A DNA stretch of 33,088 nucleotides, from NCBI GenBank assembly GCA_017988335.1, contig JAGNRZ010000013.1:1-33088 (forward strand). Reading direction: 5' to 3'. The stretch comes from Ferruginibacter sp. (GTDB taxonomy: Bacteria; Bacteroidota; Bacteroidia; Chitinophagales; Chitinophagaceae). Positions 15,785 to 23,605 of this stretch are shown here, piece after piece. The notes below the pieces were generated by a model. It saw only the letters and a program-made list of their open reading frames with translations, ran no database searches and was not told the DNA's origin. How positions within the stretch are numbered: position 1 is the first letter of the stretch; the number at the start of each line of letters is the position of its first letter. Both the position numbers and the translations under genes were made by a program.

Positions 15785-15811
15785 TACTGAGCGTATTCAA
15801 GCATCTATGGC
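15785..15811 (+). repeat. TACTGAG...TATGGC dispersed repeat, copy 2
   Basis: It starts TACTGAG and ends CATCTATGGC, and is related to 11247-11273 (20 of 27 positions). Confidence 0.45.
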
Positions 15812-15830
15812 AAAATCTTATCTTCCAGTT

Positions 15831-15862
15831 CCCTCTCCTTTAGGAGAGGGGTTGGGGTGAGG
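15831..15862. repeat. CCCTCTCC palindrome with GTTGGGGTGAGG tail
   Basis: CCCTCTCC (15831-15838) pairs with GGAGAGGG (15843-15850) around TTTA, followed directly by GTTGGGGTGAGG. The same 12-base tail follows another palindrome at 31228-31258, inside a gene. Confidence 0.75.
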
Positions 15863-15891
15863 TTTCAAACAATTTTATCAATATTACGTTA

Positions 15892-15899
15892 TACCTTTG
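15892..15899 (+). promoter_or_regulatory. -7 promoter element of the ABC operon
   Basis: TACCTTTG matches TANNTTTG and lies 16 bp before the ATPase ATG. No good TTTG partner was found 19-21 bp upstream, where repeat DNA ends. Confidence 0.45.
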
Positions 15900-15915
15900 C
15901 ACATATTTAATCTTC

Positions 15916-16848
15916 ATGTCATTTGCAATTAAGGTAGATAATCTTTCCAAAAAATTTAATGATTTTACAGCTGTAAATAATTTATCTTTTACTGTTAACA
16001 AAGGCGATGTGTACGGTTTTTTAGGGCAAAATGGTGCTGGTAAAAGCACCACCATTCGAATGCTGCTAACCCTAATAAAACCTACTAGCGGTTCTATTTC
16101 CATCTTCGATAAAAATATTACTACTCATCGTAAACAAATTTTACAACAAGTAGGTGCAGTTATTGAAAAACCCGATTTATATAAGTATTTATCAGCCTAC
16201 GATAATCTTTCCATATTTGCCAAAATGAGTGGTATAAAAGTTACCAAGCAATTATTGATGAATCAGCTTGAAGTAGTTGGCTTAGCACAAAGGGCAAAAG
16301 ATAAAGTAGAAACCTACAGCCAAGGCATGAAACAACGCTTAGGCATAGCAGTGGCATTAGTGCATAATCCAGATTTAATTATTTTAGATGAACCTACCAA
16401 TGGGCTAGACCCTCAAGGGATAACCGATATACGAAACTTAATTTTGAGTTTAAGTAGAGATAGTAATAAAACAGTTGTAGTAAGCTCACACTTACTTAGC
16501 GAAATAGAGTTAGTAGCCAATAGAATGATAATAATACATAAGGGCAAAAAAATTGTAGAAGGTGCTGTTGCCGAATTGCTTGACCCAAGCAAAGCTTTAA
16601 TACAATTACAAACTACCGATGATATTTTTGCAAGGCAACAATTACAGCAAACTAAATGGGGTAGTGCAATACAAGCAGATGTTTCAAAATTGCAATTAAT
16701 AATGCCTAAAAACGAAGTACCTCAATTAGTAAACGAGTTGGTTAGCAAAAATGTGGCTATACTTTCTATATCTCCAATGCATGCTTTAGAAAATTATTTT
16801 TTATCCTTAACCAACAATACTACCCATGTGGAATTTGCTGCAAATTGA
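15916..16848 (+). CDS. ABC transporter ATP-binding protein (ABC-2 type exporter)
   Basis: A 310-residue ATPase with Walker A GQNGAGKST (about 36-44), signature YSQGMKQRLGIAVAL, Walker B LIILDEPTNGLDPQG and switch His in SSHLLSE. The long C-terminal part (about 225-310) is typical of BcrA/NatA-like export ATPases. It overlaps the permease gene by 23 bp, so the two form one transporter. The cargo is unknown. The winged-helix gene immediately upstream is a likely regulator. Confidence 0.9.
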   Translation: MSFAIKVDNLSKKFNDFTAVNNLSFTVNKGDVYGFLGQNGAGKSTTIRMLLTLIKPTSGSISIFDKNITTHRKQILQQVGAVIEKPDLYKYLSAYDNLSIFAKMSGIKVTKQLLMNQLEVVGLAQRAKDKVETYSQGMKQRLGIAVALVHNPDLIILDEPTNGLDPQGITDIRNLILSLSRDSNKTVVVSSHLLSEIELVANRMIIIHKGKKIVEGAVAELLDPSKALIQLQTTDDIFARQQLQQTKWGSAIQADVSKLQLIMPKNEVPQLVNELVSKNVAILSISPMHALENYFLSLTNNTTHVEFAAN

Positions 16849-17707
16849 GTTGTTTAAAATATTCAAGAAGCCTCGTACATATTTAGCTTTTGCCATAATA
16901 GCTGCATTTATTTTTTTAATACAAATAGGGCTATTAGCAAATGGTAAAGATTGGATGAAGTTTATGTTAGCAGGGCTTGATGAAACAATGGATATGGAGT
17001 ACGACAAACTAATTAATGGTTATGCAGTTTGCTTTTTTGTGCTAAATCTATTATTAGTACATGTGCCAATATTAGTAGCATTAGTAGCTGGTGATGTAGT
17101 TTCTGGCGAAGCAAGTATGGGTACACTTAGGCTACTAGCTGCTAAACCCATAAGTAGAACACAAATTATTTTAGCTAAATTTTTTGCTAGTGCAATTTAC
17201 GTTTTTGCCTTATTGTTATGGATTGCAATTATTTCATTAGTTATAAGTATTGCCGTATTTGGGGTAAACGATTTAGTTGTTGCCAAGCAAAATGGTATAC
17301 AGCTTATTGAGGCAAATGATATTTTGTGGCGATATTTTTATGCCTTTGGTTTTGCCTTTATTGCCATGTTAGTGGTGGCAGCAATTGCATTGTTGCTTTC
17401 TGTGTTATCCAAAAATTCAATTGGCCCAATTGTGGCTACAGTGGGTATTATTATTGTTTTTACTTTGGTAAGTGAAATGGAAATACCCATTTATCAAAAA
17501 TATATTAAGCCTTATTTATTTACAACATATATGCTGGGGTGGAAAGGGTTCTTTTATATAAAATCAAATGCAGATGGCGAAACTATAAAAGGTTCAATTG
17601 AATATGTACCTGCAATTGTAAAAAGTATAGGAGCTTTATTAGCCTACATTGTGGGCTTAGTTACCCTTTCTATTTATATATTTCGTAAAAAAGATATTTT
17701 AACATAA
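16826..17707 (+). CDS. ABC-2 type transporter permease
   Basis: A 293-residue inner membrane protein with about six hydrophobic helices: TYLAFAIIAAFIFLIQIGLL, VCFFVLNLLLVHVPILVALVAG, FFASAIYVFALLLWIAIISLVISI, FYAFGFAFIAMLVVAAIALLLSV, IGPIVATVGIIIVFTLV, and a last helix near SIGALLAYIVGLVTLSIYIF. The conserved GEASMGTLRLLAAKPISRTQIILAKF segment after helix 2 is the coupling motif of ABC-2 permeases. It starts inside the ATPase gene (23-bp overlap) and is followed after 10 bp by a LolA-like gene. Confidence 0.9.
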   Translation: MWNLLQIELFKIFKKPRTYLAFAIIAAFIFLIQIGLLANGKDWMKFMLAGLDETMDMEYDKLINGYAVCFFVLNLLLVHVPILVALVAGDVVSGEASMGTLRLLAAKPISRTQIILAKFFASAIYVFALLLWIAIISLVISIAVFGVNDLVVAKQNGIQLIEANDILWRYFYAFGFAFIAMLVVAAIALLLSVLSKNSIGPIVATVGIIIVFTLVSEMEIPIYQKYIKPYLFTTYMLGWKGFFYIKSNADGETIKGSIEYVPAIVKSIGALLAYIVGLVTLSIYIFRKKDILT

Positions 17708-17717
17708 AAAGAAAGTT

Positions 17718-18407
17718 ATGAAGAAAATTATTTTGTTGTTACTTGTGTATTGTCCATTTTTTGTGTTGGCACAAGATGTAAATAGCTTGGTGCAAAAAGT
17801 AAAAGCAAAAATTGAGTTAGTTAATGATTATATAGCAGATGGAGAAATGAAAACAAATATTAGTTTTTTAAAAGTACCACAGGCTAATGTAAAAGTGTAT
17901 TACAAAAAAATAAATAAATTAAAAATTAAAAACGAAAAAGGCATTTCATTTGTACCAAAAGGAGCCGTAAATATGAATATGGCCAGTGTATTAAGTAATG
18001 GAAAATATACAGTTTTAGATGCTGGCGTTGAAAAGCTTACAGGTATTTCGGTAAGGGTTGTAAAACTTTTGCCAGAAGATGATAACGCTGATATTGTATT
18101 AAGCACTTTATATATTGATGAAACTAACTTAGTAATTAAAAAAGCTAAAACTACTACAAAAGATAATGGCACTTACGAATTAGAAATGAGCTATGGAAAG
18201 TACATTTCCTATGGATTGGCAGATAAAATAACATTTAGTTTCAATACCAAAGACTATAAATTACCTAAAGGTGTAACATTTGACTTTGATGATGGGGCCG
18301 ACAAAACAAAAGCTGCCGACAAAACAAAACCTAAAAAAGGAACAATACAACTTAGCTTTAAATCTTACATAATAAATAAAGGCGTAGCCGATAGTGTATT
18401 TCAATAA
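17718..18407 (+). CDS. LolA-like periplasmic protein
   Basis: A 229-residue exported protein with signal peptide MKKIILLLLVYCPFFVLAQ. The mature part resembles the outer membrane lipoprotein-sorting (LolA/LolB) fold. It has a first helix (VNSLVQKVKAKIELVNDYIADGEMKTNI) and then curved beta-strands (ANVKVYYKKINKLKIKNEKGISFVPKG, YTVLDAGVEKL, VLSTLYIDETNLVIKKAKTTT, YELEMSYGKYISYG). The Gly-Asp/Lys-rich segment near 190-208 contains a repeated DKTK. Linked to an ABC exporter, it may carry a lipid or lipoprotein across the periplasm, but this is inference; it is not the housekeeping lolA by obvious sequence. Confidence 0.7.
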   Translation: MKKIILLLLVYCPFFVLAQDVNSLVQKVKAKIELVNDYIADGEMKTNISFLKVPQANVKVYYKKINKLKIKNEKGISFVPKGAVNMNMASVLSNGKYTVLDAGVEKLTGISVRVVKLLPEDDNADIVLSTLYIDETNLVIKKAKTTTKDNGTYELEMSYGKYISYGLADKITFSFNTKDYKLPKGVTFDFDDGADKTKAADKTKPKKGTIQLSFKSYIINKGVADSVFQ

Positions 18408-18437
18408 TAATTAGTAACTTTTACAAAAATTACAACT

Positions 18438-18641
18438 ATGGCTATTTTAAAAGTAATCGAAATTTTAGCTAACTCAAAAAAGAGTTGGGAAGATGCTACT
18501 CAAAATGCAGTAAAGCATGCAGCAAAATCATTGCGTAACATTCGTAGCGTTAATGTAAACAATATGAGTGCAAACGTAGATAAAAAAGGTACTATTACTG
18601 AGTTTAGGGTTAATGTAAAAATTAGTTTTGAGGTAGAGTAA
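18438..18641 (+). CDS. Dodecin (flavin-storage protein)
   Basis: A 67-residue protein matching the dodecin family. It has VIEILANSKKSWEDATQNAV with the flavin-stacking Trp, then the helix KHAAKSLRNIRSVNV and the closing strand TEFRVNVKISFEVE. Dodecins assemble as hollow 12-mers that bind pairs of flavins and protect the cell from free flavin. It lies 30 bp after the LolA-like gene and is followed by a terminator, so it ends the operon or has its own weak promoter. Confidence 0.9.
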   Translation: MAILKVIEILANSKKSWEDATQNAVKHAAKSLRNIRSVNVNNMSANVDKKGTITEFRVNVKISFEVE

Positions 18642-18666
18642 CAATTAAGCTACTTCAAAAGTAAGG

Positions 18667-18696
18667 CCCCAAGAATGTTTGTCTCTGGGGTTTTTT
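18667..18696 (+). terminator. Rho-independent terminator after dodecin
   Basis: CCCCA and TGGGG pair (with a few weaker inner pairs) and are followed by six T residues, about 25 bp past the dodecin stop. Confidence 0.7.
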
Positions 18697-18799
18697 ACAT
18701 CTTAATATGTAAGGCATACTTTTTTGAAATTAAACTTACCACAATTTTGCCAATCTTTTTTATTCAAAACTTTAGGCAAAGAGTATAAATAATTATTAA

Positions 18800-19939
18800 T
18801 TACTTCAACACCTCTCTACTAATCACCAGCTTTTGTATTTCGCTAGTACCTTCACCAATGGTGCAAAGTTTACTATCTCTATAAAATTTTTCTACTGGAA
18901 AATCTTTGGTGTAGCCATAGCCGCCAAAAATTTGTACTGCATCTGTACTTACCTCTACCGATACTTCACTGGCATAATATTTTGCCATAGCAGCTTCTTT
19001 AGTCATAGGCAAGCCTTTCATTTTTAAATCGCAGGCTTGGTTAATTAATAACTCGGCACATTCAATTTTTGTTGCCATATCTGCCAATTTAAAACTTATA
19101 CCTTGAAAGTTTGCTATGGGTTGATCAAACTGATAACGTTCTTTTGCATATTGCTTACTAGCTTCGTAAGCACCTTTTGCAATTCCAAGGCTTAATGCTG
19201 CAATAGAAATTCTTCCTCCATCTAATACCTTCATACTTTGTTTAAAACCGCTACCAATTTCACCCATTCTATTAGCATCGGGTATTCTGCAATTATCAAA
19301 AATCATTTCGGCGGTTTCGCTAGCTCTCATACCTAGTTTATTTTCTTTTTTACCTCCACTAAAACCGGGTGTTCCTCTTTCTACAATAAAGGCTGTTGCA
19401 TTATCTTTTGTACGTGGCTCACCTGTACGGCAAATTACCACAGCAATATCGCCTGTTTTACCATGGGTAATCCAATTTTTTGTACCATTAATAATCCAAT
19501 TATTGCCATCTTTTACAGCCGTTGTTTTCATATTGCCTGCATCGCTACCTGTATTAGCTTCTGTTAAACCCCAAGCACCAATATGCTCTGCAGTAGCTAG
19601 CTTTGGCAAGTATTTTTTCTTTTGATCTTCGTTACCAAAAGTAAGTATATGCCCTGTACATAAGCTATTGTGTGCTGCTAACGATAACCCAATACTACCA
19701 CATACTTTTGCTACTTCTTGTATGGCCACACTGTATTCAAAATAACTTAAGCCGCTGCCTCCATATTCTTCTGGCACTAAAATACCCATTAAACCTAGCT
19801 TACCTAATTCTTTAAAAATATGTAGTGGAAATTCTTGGCTTTCATCCCACTCCATCAAATGTGGTTTAATATATTGAAGGGCAAAATCTCTAGCTGTTTG
19901 AGCTACTTGTGTAGTCAACTCGTTTTGTTGAAAATTCAT
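18800..19939 (-). CDS. Acyl-CoA dehydrogenase
   Basis: A flavoenzyme of about 379 residues that introduces the alpha-beta double bond in acyl-CoA, passing electrons to ETF. Seen are the helical N-domain (LMGILVPEEYGGSGLSYFEYSVAIQE), the FAD/substrate motif GAWGLTEANTGSDAG, the beta-domain WIINGTKNWITHG, and the C-terminal RYQFDQPIANFQGISFKLADMA and QIFGGYGYTKDFPVEKFYRDSK. The catalytic Glu is in IGEGTSEIQKLVI. The length and the GEGTSEIQ ending suit short- or branched-chain members. I prefer the start MNFQQNEL (19939) over an ATG three codons upstream (19948). A TATCTTTG box lies 25 bp upstream. Confidence 0.92.
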   Translation of the reverse strand: MNFQQNELTTQVAQTARDFALQYIKPHLMEWDESQEFPLHIFKELGKLGLMGILVPEEYGGSGLSYFEYSVAIQEVAKVCGSIGLSLAAHNSLCTGHILTFGNEDQKKKYLPKLATAEHIGAWGLTEANTGSDAGNMKTTAVKDGNNWIINGTKNWITHGKTGDIAVVICRTGEPRTKDNATAFIVERGTPGFSGGKKENKLGMRASETAEMIFDNCRIPDANRMGEIGSGFKQSMKVLDGGRISIAALSLGIAKGAYEASKQYAKERYQFDQPIANFQGISFKLADMATKIECAELLINQACDLKMKGLPMTKEAAMAKYYASEVSVEVSTDAVQIFGGYGYTKDFPVEKFYRDSKLCTIGEGTSEIQKLVISREVLK

Positions 19940-19964
19940 AAAATGCAATCGCTTTTTTTCGTTG

Positions 19965-19972
19965 CAAAGATA
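19965..19972 (-). promoter_or_regulatory. -7 promoter element of the acyl-CoA dehydrogenase gene
   Basis: On the minus strand the sequence is TATCTTTG, a match to TANNTTTG. The expected -33 TTTG is absent; a heptamer block occupies that position. Confidence 0.45.
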
Positions 19973-19981
19973 CTTGATTTT

Positions 19982-20017
19982 GAATTTTGAATGGTGAATT
20001 TTTGAATGGCGAATTTA
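19982..20017 (+). repeat. Heptamer block upstream of acyl-CoA dehydrogenase
   Basis: Units GAATTTT, GAATGGT, GAATTTTT (8 nt), GAATGGC and GAATTTA follow each other, so the period is 7 with one 8-nt unit. In rotated phase the main unit is GTGAATG. Confidence 0.7.
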
Positions 20018-20082
20018 ACCACTAAATTTTAACATTGTGCTGTTTATTACACTTATAGTTCAATAAGTCAAGTACGCCAATT

Positions 20083-21036
20083 TTATTGAGTGGTTAAATA
20101 AGGAGAAATTTTTGCAAACACTTCCTCATCAATTATCATTATCTTTTTTAAATCATTTATAGATTGATAGTTACCATGTTGTGTTCTATAATTTAATATT
20201 ACTTTGGCTAAGTTTTGTTTAAGGTAAGGATGTACTTTAAGTTCTTCAATAGTAGCAGTGTTAATATTAATTTGTGTAACAGCTTTGGTGTTCAATACCA
20301 ATCTATCTTTTATTTTTTGAAAAGTGCTATCAGCCAATCCAAAGGTTTCTTTAATTTGTTCTACTTTATAAAAGCCCCCTAACTTATCTCTATAGTTTAC
20401 AATTCTGTTAGCTAATTTACTACCAATGCCTGGCAATTCAATATAGGCAGATGTATCTGCCATATTTATATCAACAATTTTAGGCGTATATTTTGGTTTA
20501 TCGTAGGTTTTGTTTTCGTAATTATTGTAGTAGTTGTTTGTTTTATAATTTCCATTTGGCACAATTTGTACATAAGGCAGTAATCTATCTACCTCATTTG
20601 GAAAAAAGCCCCAAATTTTTGTAATATCTTCTGGCTTATAAAACTTACCGCCTTTGCTTAAATAATTTTGAATAGTGGCAATAGTTTTATCTCTTACACC
20701 AAGCCTTTTCCATTCAGCGGCAGAAATAGTGTTAGGGTCAAAATAAAAAAGCTCTCCTTTAATTACATAGTTTTTATAGTTGGGTTGATGGTAGTTTTGA
20801 AAATTATTGTCATCATCATAATTATTAGAATAAAAATTACGGCTACTATCTTGTTGCTTTAGTACAAGCCTAGCAATGTCTTTTTCAAATGCATCTGTAT
20901 TTTGCACTTTAGGTTTAATAAAATAAGGAAATACTTTAGGTAGAAAAGAAACCGCAATAATTAGTAAGAAAAGCGTTAAAATTCCACGCCTTTCTTGTTT
21001 TGAAAAATCAAAGTAGGATTTAATAAAATTTTTCAA
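20083..21036 (-). CDS. Membrane-anchored helix-hairpin-helix protein (ComEA-like)
   Basis: A 317-residue protein. One membrane helix (GILTLFLLIIAVSFLPKVFPYF, about 18-40) anchors it with the bulk outside. Three helix-hairpin-helix units follow: about 105-150 (ISAAEWKRLGVRDKTIATIQNYLSKGGKF), 190-250 (VDINMADTSAYIELPGIGSKLANRIVNYRDKLGGF) and 255-315 (ININTATIEELKVHPYLKQNLAKVILNYRTQHGNY). The second holds the classic LPGIGSKLANRI DNA-binding turn. ComEA-type proteins bind incoming DNA, which fits the comF and radA genes in this window, though it may equally be a general surface DNA-binding protein. The linker (about 60-100) is rich in N, D and Y. Confidence 0.82.
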   Translation of the reverse strand: MKNFIKSYFDFSKQERRGILTLFLLIIAVSFLPKVFPYFIKPKVQNTDAFEKDIARLVLKQQDSSRNFYSNNYDDDNNFQNYHQPNYKNYVIKGELFYFDPNTISAAEWKRLGVRDKTIATIQNYLSKGGKFYKPEDITKIWGFFPNEVDRLLPYVQIVPNGNYKTNNYYNNYENKTYDKPKYTPKIVDINMADTSAYIELPGIGSKLANRIVNYRDKLGGFYKVEQIKETFGLADSTFQKIKDRLVLNTKAVTQININTATIEELKVHPYLKQNLAKVILNYRTQHGNYQSINDLKKIMIIDEEVFAKISPYLTTQ

Positions 21037-21224
21037 TGGTACAATTTTTAGGGTTAATTGTAACTCTAAAATACTAAATTTCTATTACTAACCTATCCCA
21101 TGCCTAAGCAAATTCTCTGTAGCGAAATGCCATTTACTACAGCATACAAATCCATTAGTTTTTTCTACCAAGGCTTTATTTTTAAAAAAATGTTATTTTT
21201 ATTCACCCATTAGCCAATTTAATG

Positions 21225-21247
21225 TATATTTGGTCAGTCAAATGACT
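21225..21247 (+). promoter_or_regulatory. -7 element and inverted repeat before the AAA ATPase
   Basis: TATATTTG (21225-21232) matches TANNTTTG. Right after it, AGTCA-AA-TGACT (21236-21247) is a perfect inverted repeat at the expected transcription start, which could be an operator. No clear -33 site was found. Confidence 0.35.
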
Positions 21248-21259
21248 ATTTTAATATAA

Positions 21260-22384
21260 ATGTTTGAAAGATTACTTGAAAAGGAAATAATAAAAACACT
21301 TGCTACACAAAAAGTAACGATTTTGTTAGGGGCAAGAAGGGTAGGCAAAACATCTTTATTAAACAAAATTTTTGAAAGCTACACTAAGCCAAAACTTTGG
21401 TTAAATGCTGAAGATAGCGACACAAAAAAATTACTAGAAAATAGAAGTATTACTAGTTATAAATTATTATTACAATTTACAACTTTATTAATTATTGATG
21501 AAGCACAGCATATCCCTAACATTGGATTGGTTGTAAAATTAATGATTGATGAGATAAAACCGCTACATATAATTATTACAGGTTCTTCAGCATTCGATTT
21601 AGCACAAAGCGGTTATCCATTAGTAGGCAGAAGTATTACACAACATTTATTTGCCATTGCACAACAAGAAATATCATTAAAAGAAAATAGTTTACAAACA
21701 ACACAAAATTTAGAAAGCCGTTTAATTTATGGTAGTTACCCAGAGTTGTTGATGTATGAACCTATACAACAAAAGCAACGTTATTTAAAAGAATTGGTAA
21801 ACACATATTTGTTGAAAGATATTTTAGAGTTTGAAAATATTAAAAACGCTGCTATATTAAAAAAACTTTTGGAGCTTATTGCTTATCAGGTAGGCAATGA
21901 GGTATCGGAAACTGAACTTGGAACCACACTTGGAATAAGCAAAAACACAGTAGCAAGGTATTTAGACTTACTAGAAAAAGTATTTGTTATTTTTCCATTA
22001 ACTGGATATAGTAAAAACTTACGAAAAGAGGTTAGTAAAAGTAAAAAATGGTATTTTTTTGACAATGGCATACGCAATGCTATCATCAACAATTTCAGTA
22101 CTATTCCAATACGGCAAGATGTTGGCCAACTTTGGGAAAATTACTTAATAACCGAACGAAAAAAAGCAAATGCCTACAACAACAATTTTGCAAATTCATT
22201 TTTTTGGCGTACATACGATATGCAAGAAATTGACTATATAGAAGAACTAAACGATAATCTTACTGCATTTGAAATTAAATGGAATAATAAAAAAGTAAAA
22301 ATGCCTATCGCTTTTGCGAATGCTTATCCTAAATGCTCTTTCACTGTACTTAATAAAGAAAATTATTTAAATTGGATTATTTAA
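21260..22384 (+). CDS. AAA-family ATPase with DUF4143 domain
   Basis: A 374-residue protein of the AAA_14/DUF4143 architecture. Walker A is LGARRVGKTSLL (about 24-35), Walker B LLIIDEAQHI, and the sensor IIITGSSAFDLAQ. A winged-helix segment (ETELGTTLGISKNTVARYLDLLEKVFVIFPL, about 217-248) leads to the DUF4143 C-domain (KKWYFFDNGIRNAIINNF, WENYLITERKK, FFWRTYDMQEIDYI) with a nuclease-like strand order DYIEELNDNLTAFEIKW, reminiscent of PD-(D/E)XK sites. The cellular role of this family is not known; members are strongly accessory and vary between strains. The 3' end overlaps the convergent MBL gene by 4 bp. Confidence 0.82.
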   Translation: MFERLLEKEIIKTLATQKVTILLGARRVGKTSLLNKIFESYTKPKLWLNAEDSDTKKLLENRSITSYKLLLQFTTLLIIDEAQHIPNIGLVVKLMIDEIKPLHIIITGSSAFDLAQSGYPLVGRSITQHLFAIAQQEISLKENSLQTTQNLESRLIYGSYPELLMYEPIQQKQRYLKELVNTYLLKDILEFENIKNAAILKKLLELIAYQVGNEVSETELGTTLGISKNTVARYLDLLEKVFVIFPLTGYSKNLRKEVSKSKKWYFFDNGIRNAIINNFSTIPIRQDVGQLWENYLITERKKANAYNNNFANSFFWRTYDMQEIDYIEELNDNLTAFEIKWNNKKVKMPIAFANAYPKCSFTVLNKENYLNWII

Positions 22385-23157
22385 ATTTCCAACTCCAACC
22401 CATCCCATGCCAAATTAATCCCTTGCGGTAATTCTTCACTTACTTCAGTATGCAAACCCATTTGATGGCTTAAGTGAGTAAAATATGTTTGCGGTATTTG
22501 TAATTGTTGTGCAAGTGCAATGGCTTCTTCTAAATTAAAATGCGATATATGTTTTTCTTTACGCAACGCATTTAGCACTAAAATTTTTGAACCCACAATT
22601 TTTTGCAATTCGTCCTCATCAATTTTATTAGCATCGGTTATGTAGGTAAAATCACCCATTCTAAAACCAAGCACAGGCATTTTTATATGCCAAACTAAAA
22701 TAGGTTGTATAAAAATATCACCTATATAAAATGGTTGGTCGTCTATTGTGTTAATATTTAAATTAGGTAAGCCCGGATATTTTTTATCAGAAAAAGCATA
22801 AGCAAATTCTCTTTTTATTGCCTCCTCTGTTAAAGAGTTTGCATATAGCTCCATTGGCTTTTGGGTAAAAAAATTAAATGCTCTTACATCATCAAGCCCA
22901 GCAATATGGTCTTTATGTGGATGGGTAAATAAAACTGCATCTAACTGTTGCACATTTGCCCTTAGCATTTGATAACGAAAATCGGGGGTGGTATCAATTA
23001 CAAATTTTGTGGTATTGCTTTCCACTAAAATACTACTTCGTAAGCGGTTATCTTTTTTATTTGTTGATTTGCAAACTACGCAATTACAACCAATCATAGG
23101 CACACCACTGCTTGTGCCTGTACCAAGGAATGTTATTTTTAAATTAGGAAATTGCAT
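22381..23157 (-). CDS. PhnP-like MBL-fold metallo-hydrolase
   Basis: A 258-residue hydrolase of the metallo-beta-lactamase fold. It has ITFLGTGTSSGVPMIGCNCVVC, with the Cys residues that bind a structural metal in PhnP-like phosphodiesterases, and FTHPHKDHIAGLDDVRAF, the HxHxDH active-site motif that binds the dinuclear centre. The distal metal ligands lie around FTYITDANKID (Asp) and YFTHLSHQMG (His). The natural substrate in Bacteroidota is not established; a cyclic phosphodiester is likely. It is followed by a small conserved protein gene upstream at 23199-23462. Confidence 0.88.
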   Translation of the reverse strand: MQFPNLKITFLGTGTSSGVPMIGCNCVVCKSTNKKDNRLRSSILVESNTTKFVIDTTPDFRYQMLRANVQQLDAVLFTHPHKDHIAGLDDVRAFNFFTQKPMELYANSLTEEAIKREFAYAFSDKKYPGLPNLNINTIDDQPFYIGDIFIQPILVWHIKMPVLGFRMGDFTYITDANKIDEDELQKIVGSKILVLNALRKEKHISHFNLEEAIALAQQLQIPQTYFTHLSHQMGLHTEVSEELPQGINLAWDGLELEI

Positions 23158-23198
23158 GTGTAATGCAAATTAAGGAATTCACCGCAGAGAAAGAATTG

Positions 23199-23462
23199 TT
23201 AAGCCTTTACTGTCATAACCTCATCGTACATTTTTTGGCTCTCTAGAGTTAATGCGTCAAAATTAATATCTAATTGAGGCATTAAATCTATTAATGTATT
23301 TATTCTGCCTTCGGTTTGAAAAAACTTATTTAGTACAATTACTTTTTTGGCTTGCAATATGCAGTAGCCGCTTTGAAAATTTCCTCTTTCGTAACGAATT
23401 ACATAACCAGCTTCTTCTGCAATTTTTTCTATTTTGTCTAATATGCTTTGTGTGTATTTCAT
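23199..23462 (-). CDS. Small conserved hypothetical protein
   Basis: An 87-residue soluble protein: KIEKIAEEAGYVIRYERGNFQSGYCILQAKKVIVLNKFFQTEGRINTLIDLMPQL. The centre YERGNFQSGYCIL and VLNKF look like a short beta meander, followed by a helix. I recognise it as a type widespread in Bacteroidota but know no function. It lies 41 bp upstream of the MBL gene on the same strand and is probably cotranscribed with it. Confidence 0.72.
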   Translation of the reverse strand: MKYTQSILDKIEKIAEEAGYVIRYERGNFQSGYCILQAKKVIVLNKFFQTEGRINTLIDLMPQLDINFDALTLESQKMYDEVMTVKA

Positions 23463-23470
23463 ACCCCAAA

Positions 23471-23482
23471 CCCCTAAAGGGG
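23471..23482. repeat. CCCCTAAAGGGG palindrome
   Basis: CCCCT and AGGGG pair around AA, followed on the plus strand by CTTTTT. It belongs to the same class as 30201-30212 and 31037-31050. Confidence 0.7.
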
Positions 23483-23577
23483 CTTTTTCAACTTTTTAAT
23501 TTAACTGCAACTTCCTACAAACAAAACGCTTTAAAAAATAAAATTGTCAACAACCGTTAATAAGTTAATTTGATTAC

Positions 23578-23605
23578 TCACTAATCACTACTCACCATTC
23601 ACTAT
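23578..23605 (+). repeat. Heptamer block at the porX stop codon
   Basis: Units TCACTAA, TCACTAC, TCACCAT and TCACTAT follow each other without gaps. On the minus strand they read ATAGTGA, ATGGTGA and so on, the same unit as at 19982-20017. The last unit supplies the TAG stop of porX (23604-23602). Confidence 0.75.

Noticed and set aside
20051-20068. ACTTAT/ATAAGT inverted repeat as terminator of the helix-hairpin-helix gene
   Set aside because: Only A/T-rich six-base arms with no T run; probably chance.
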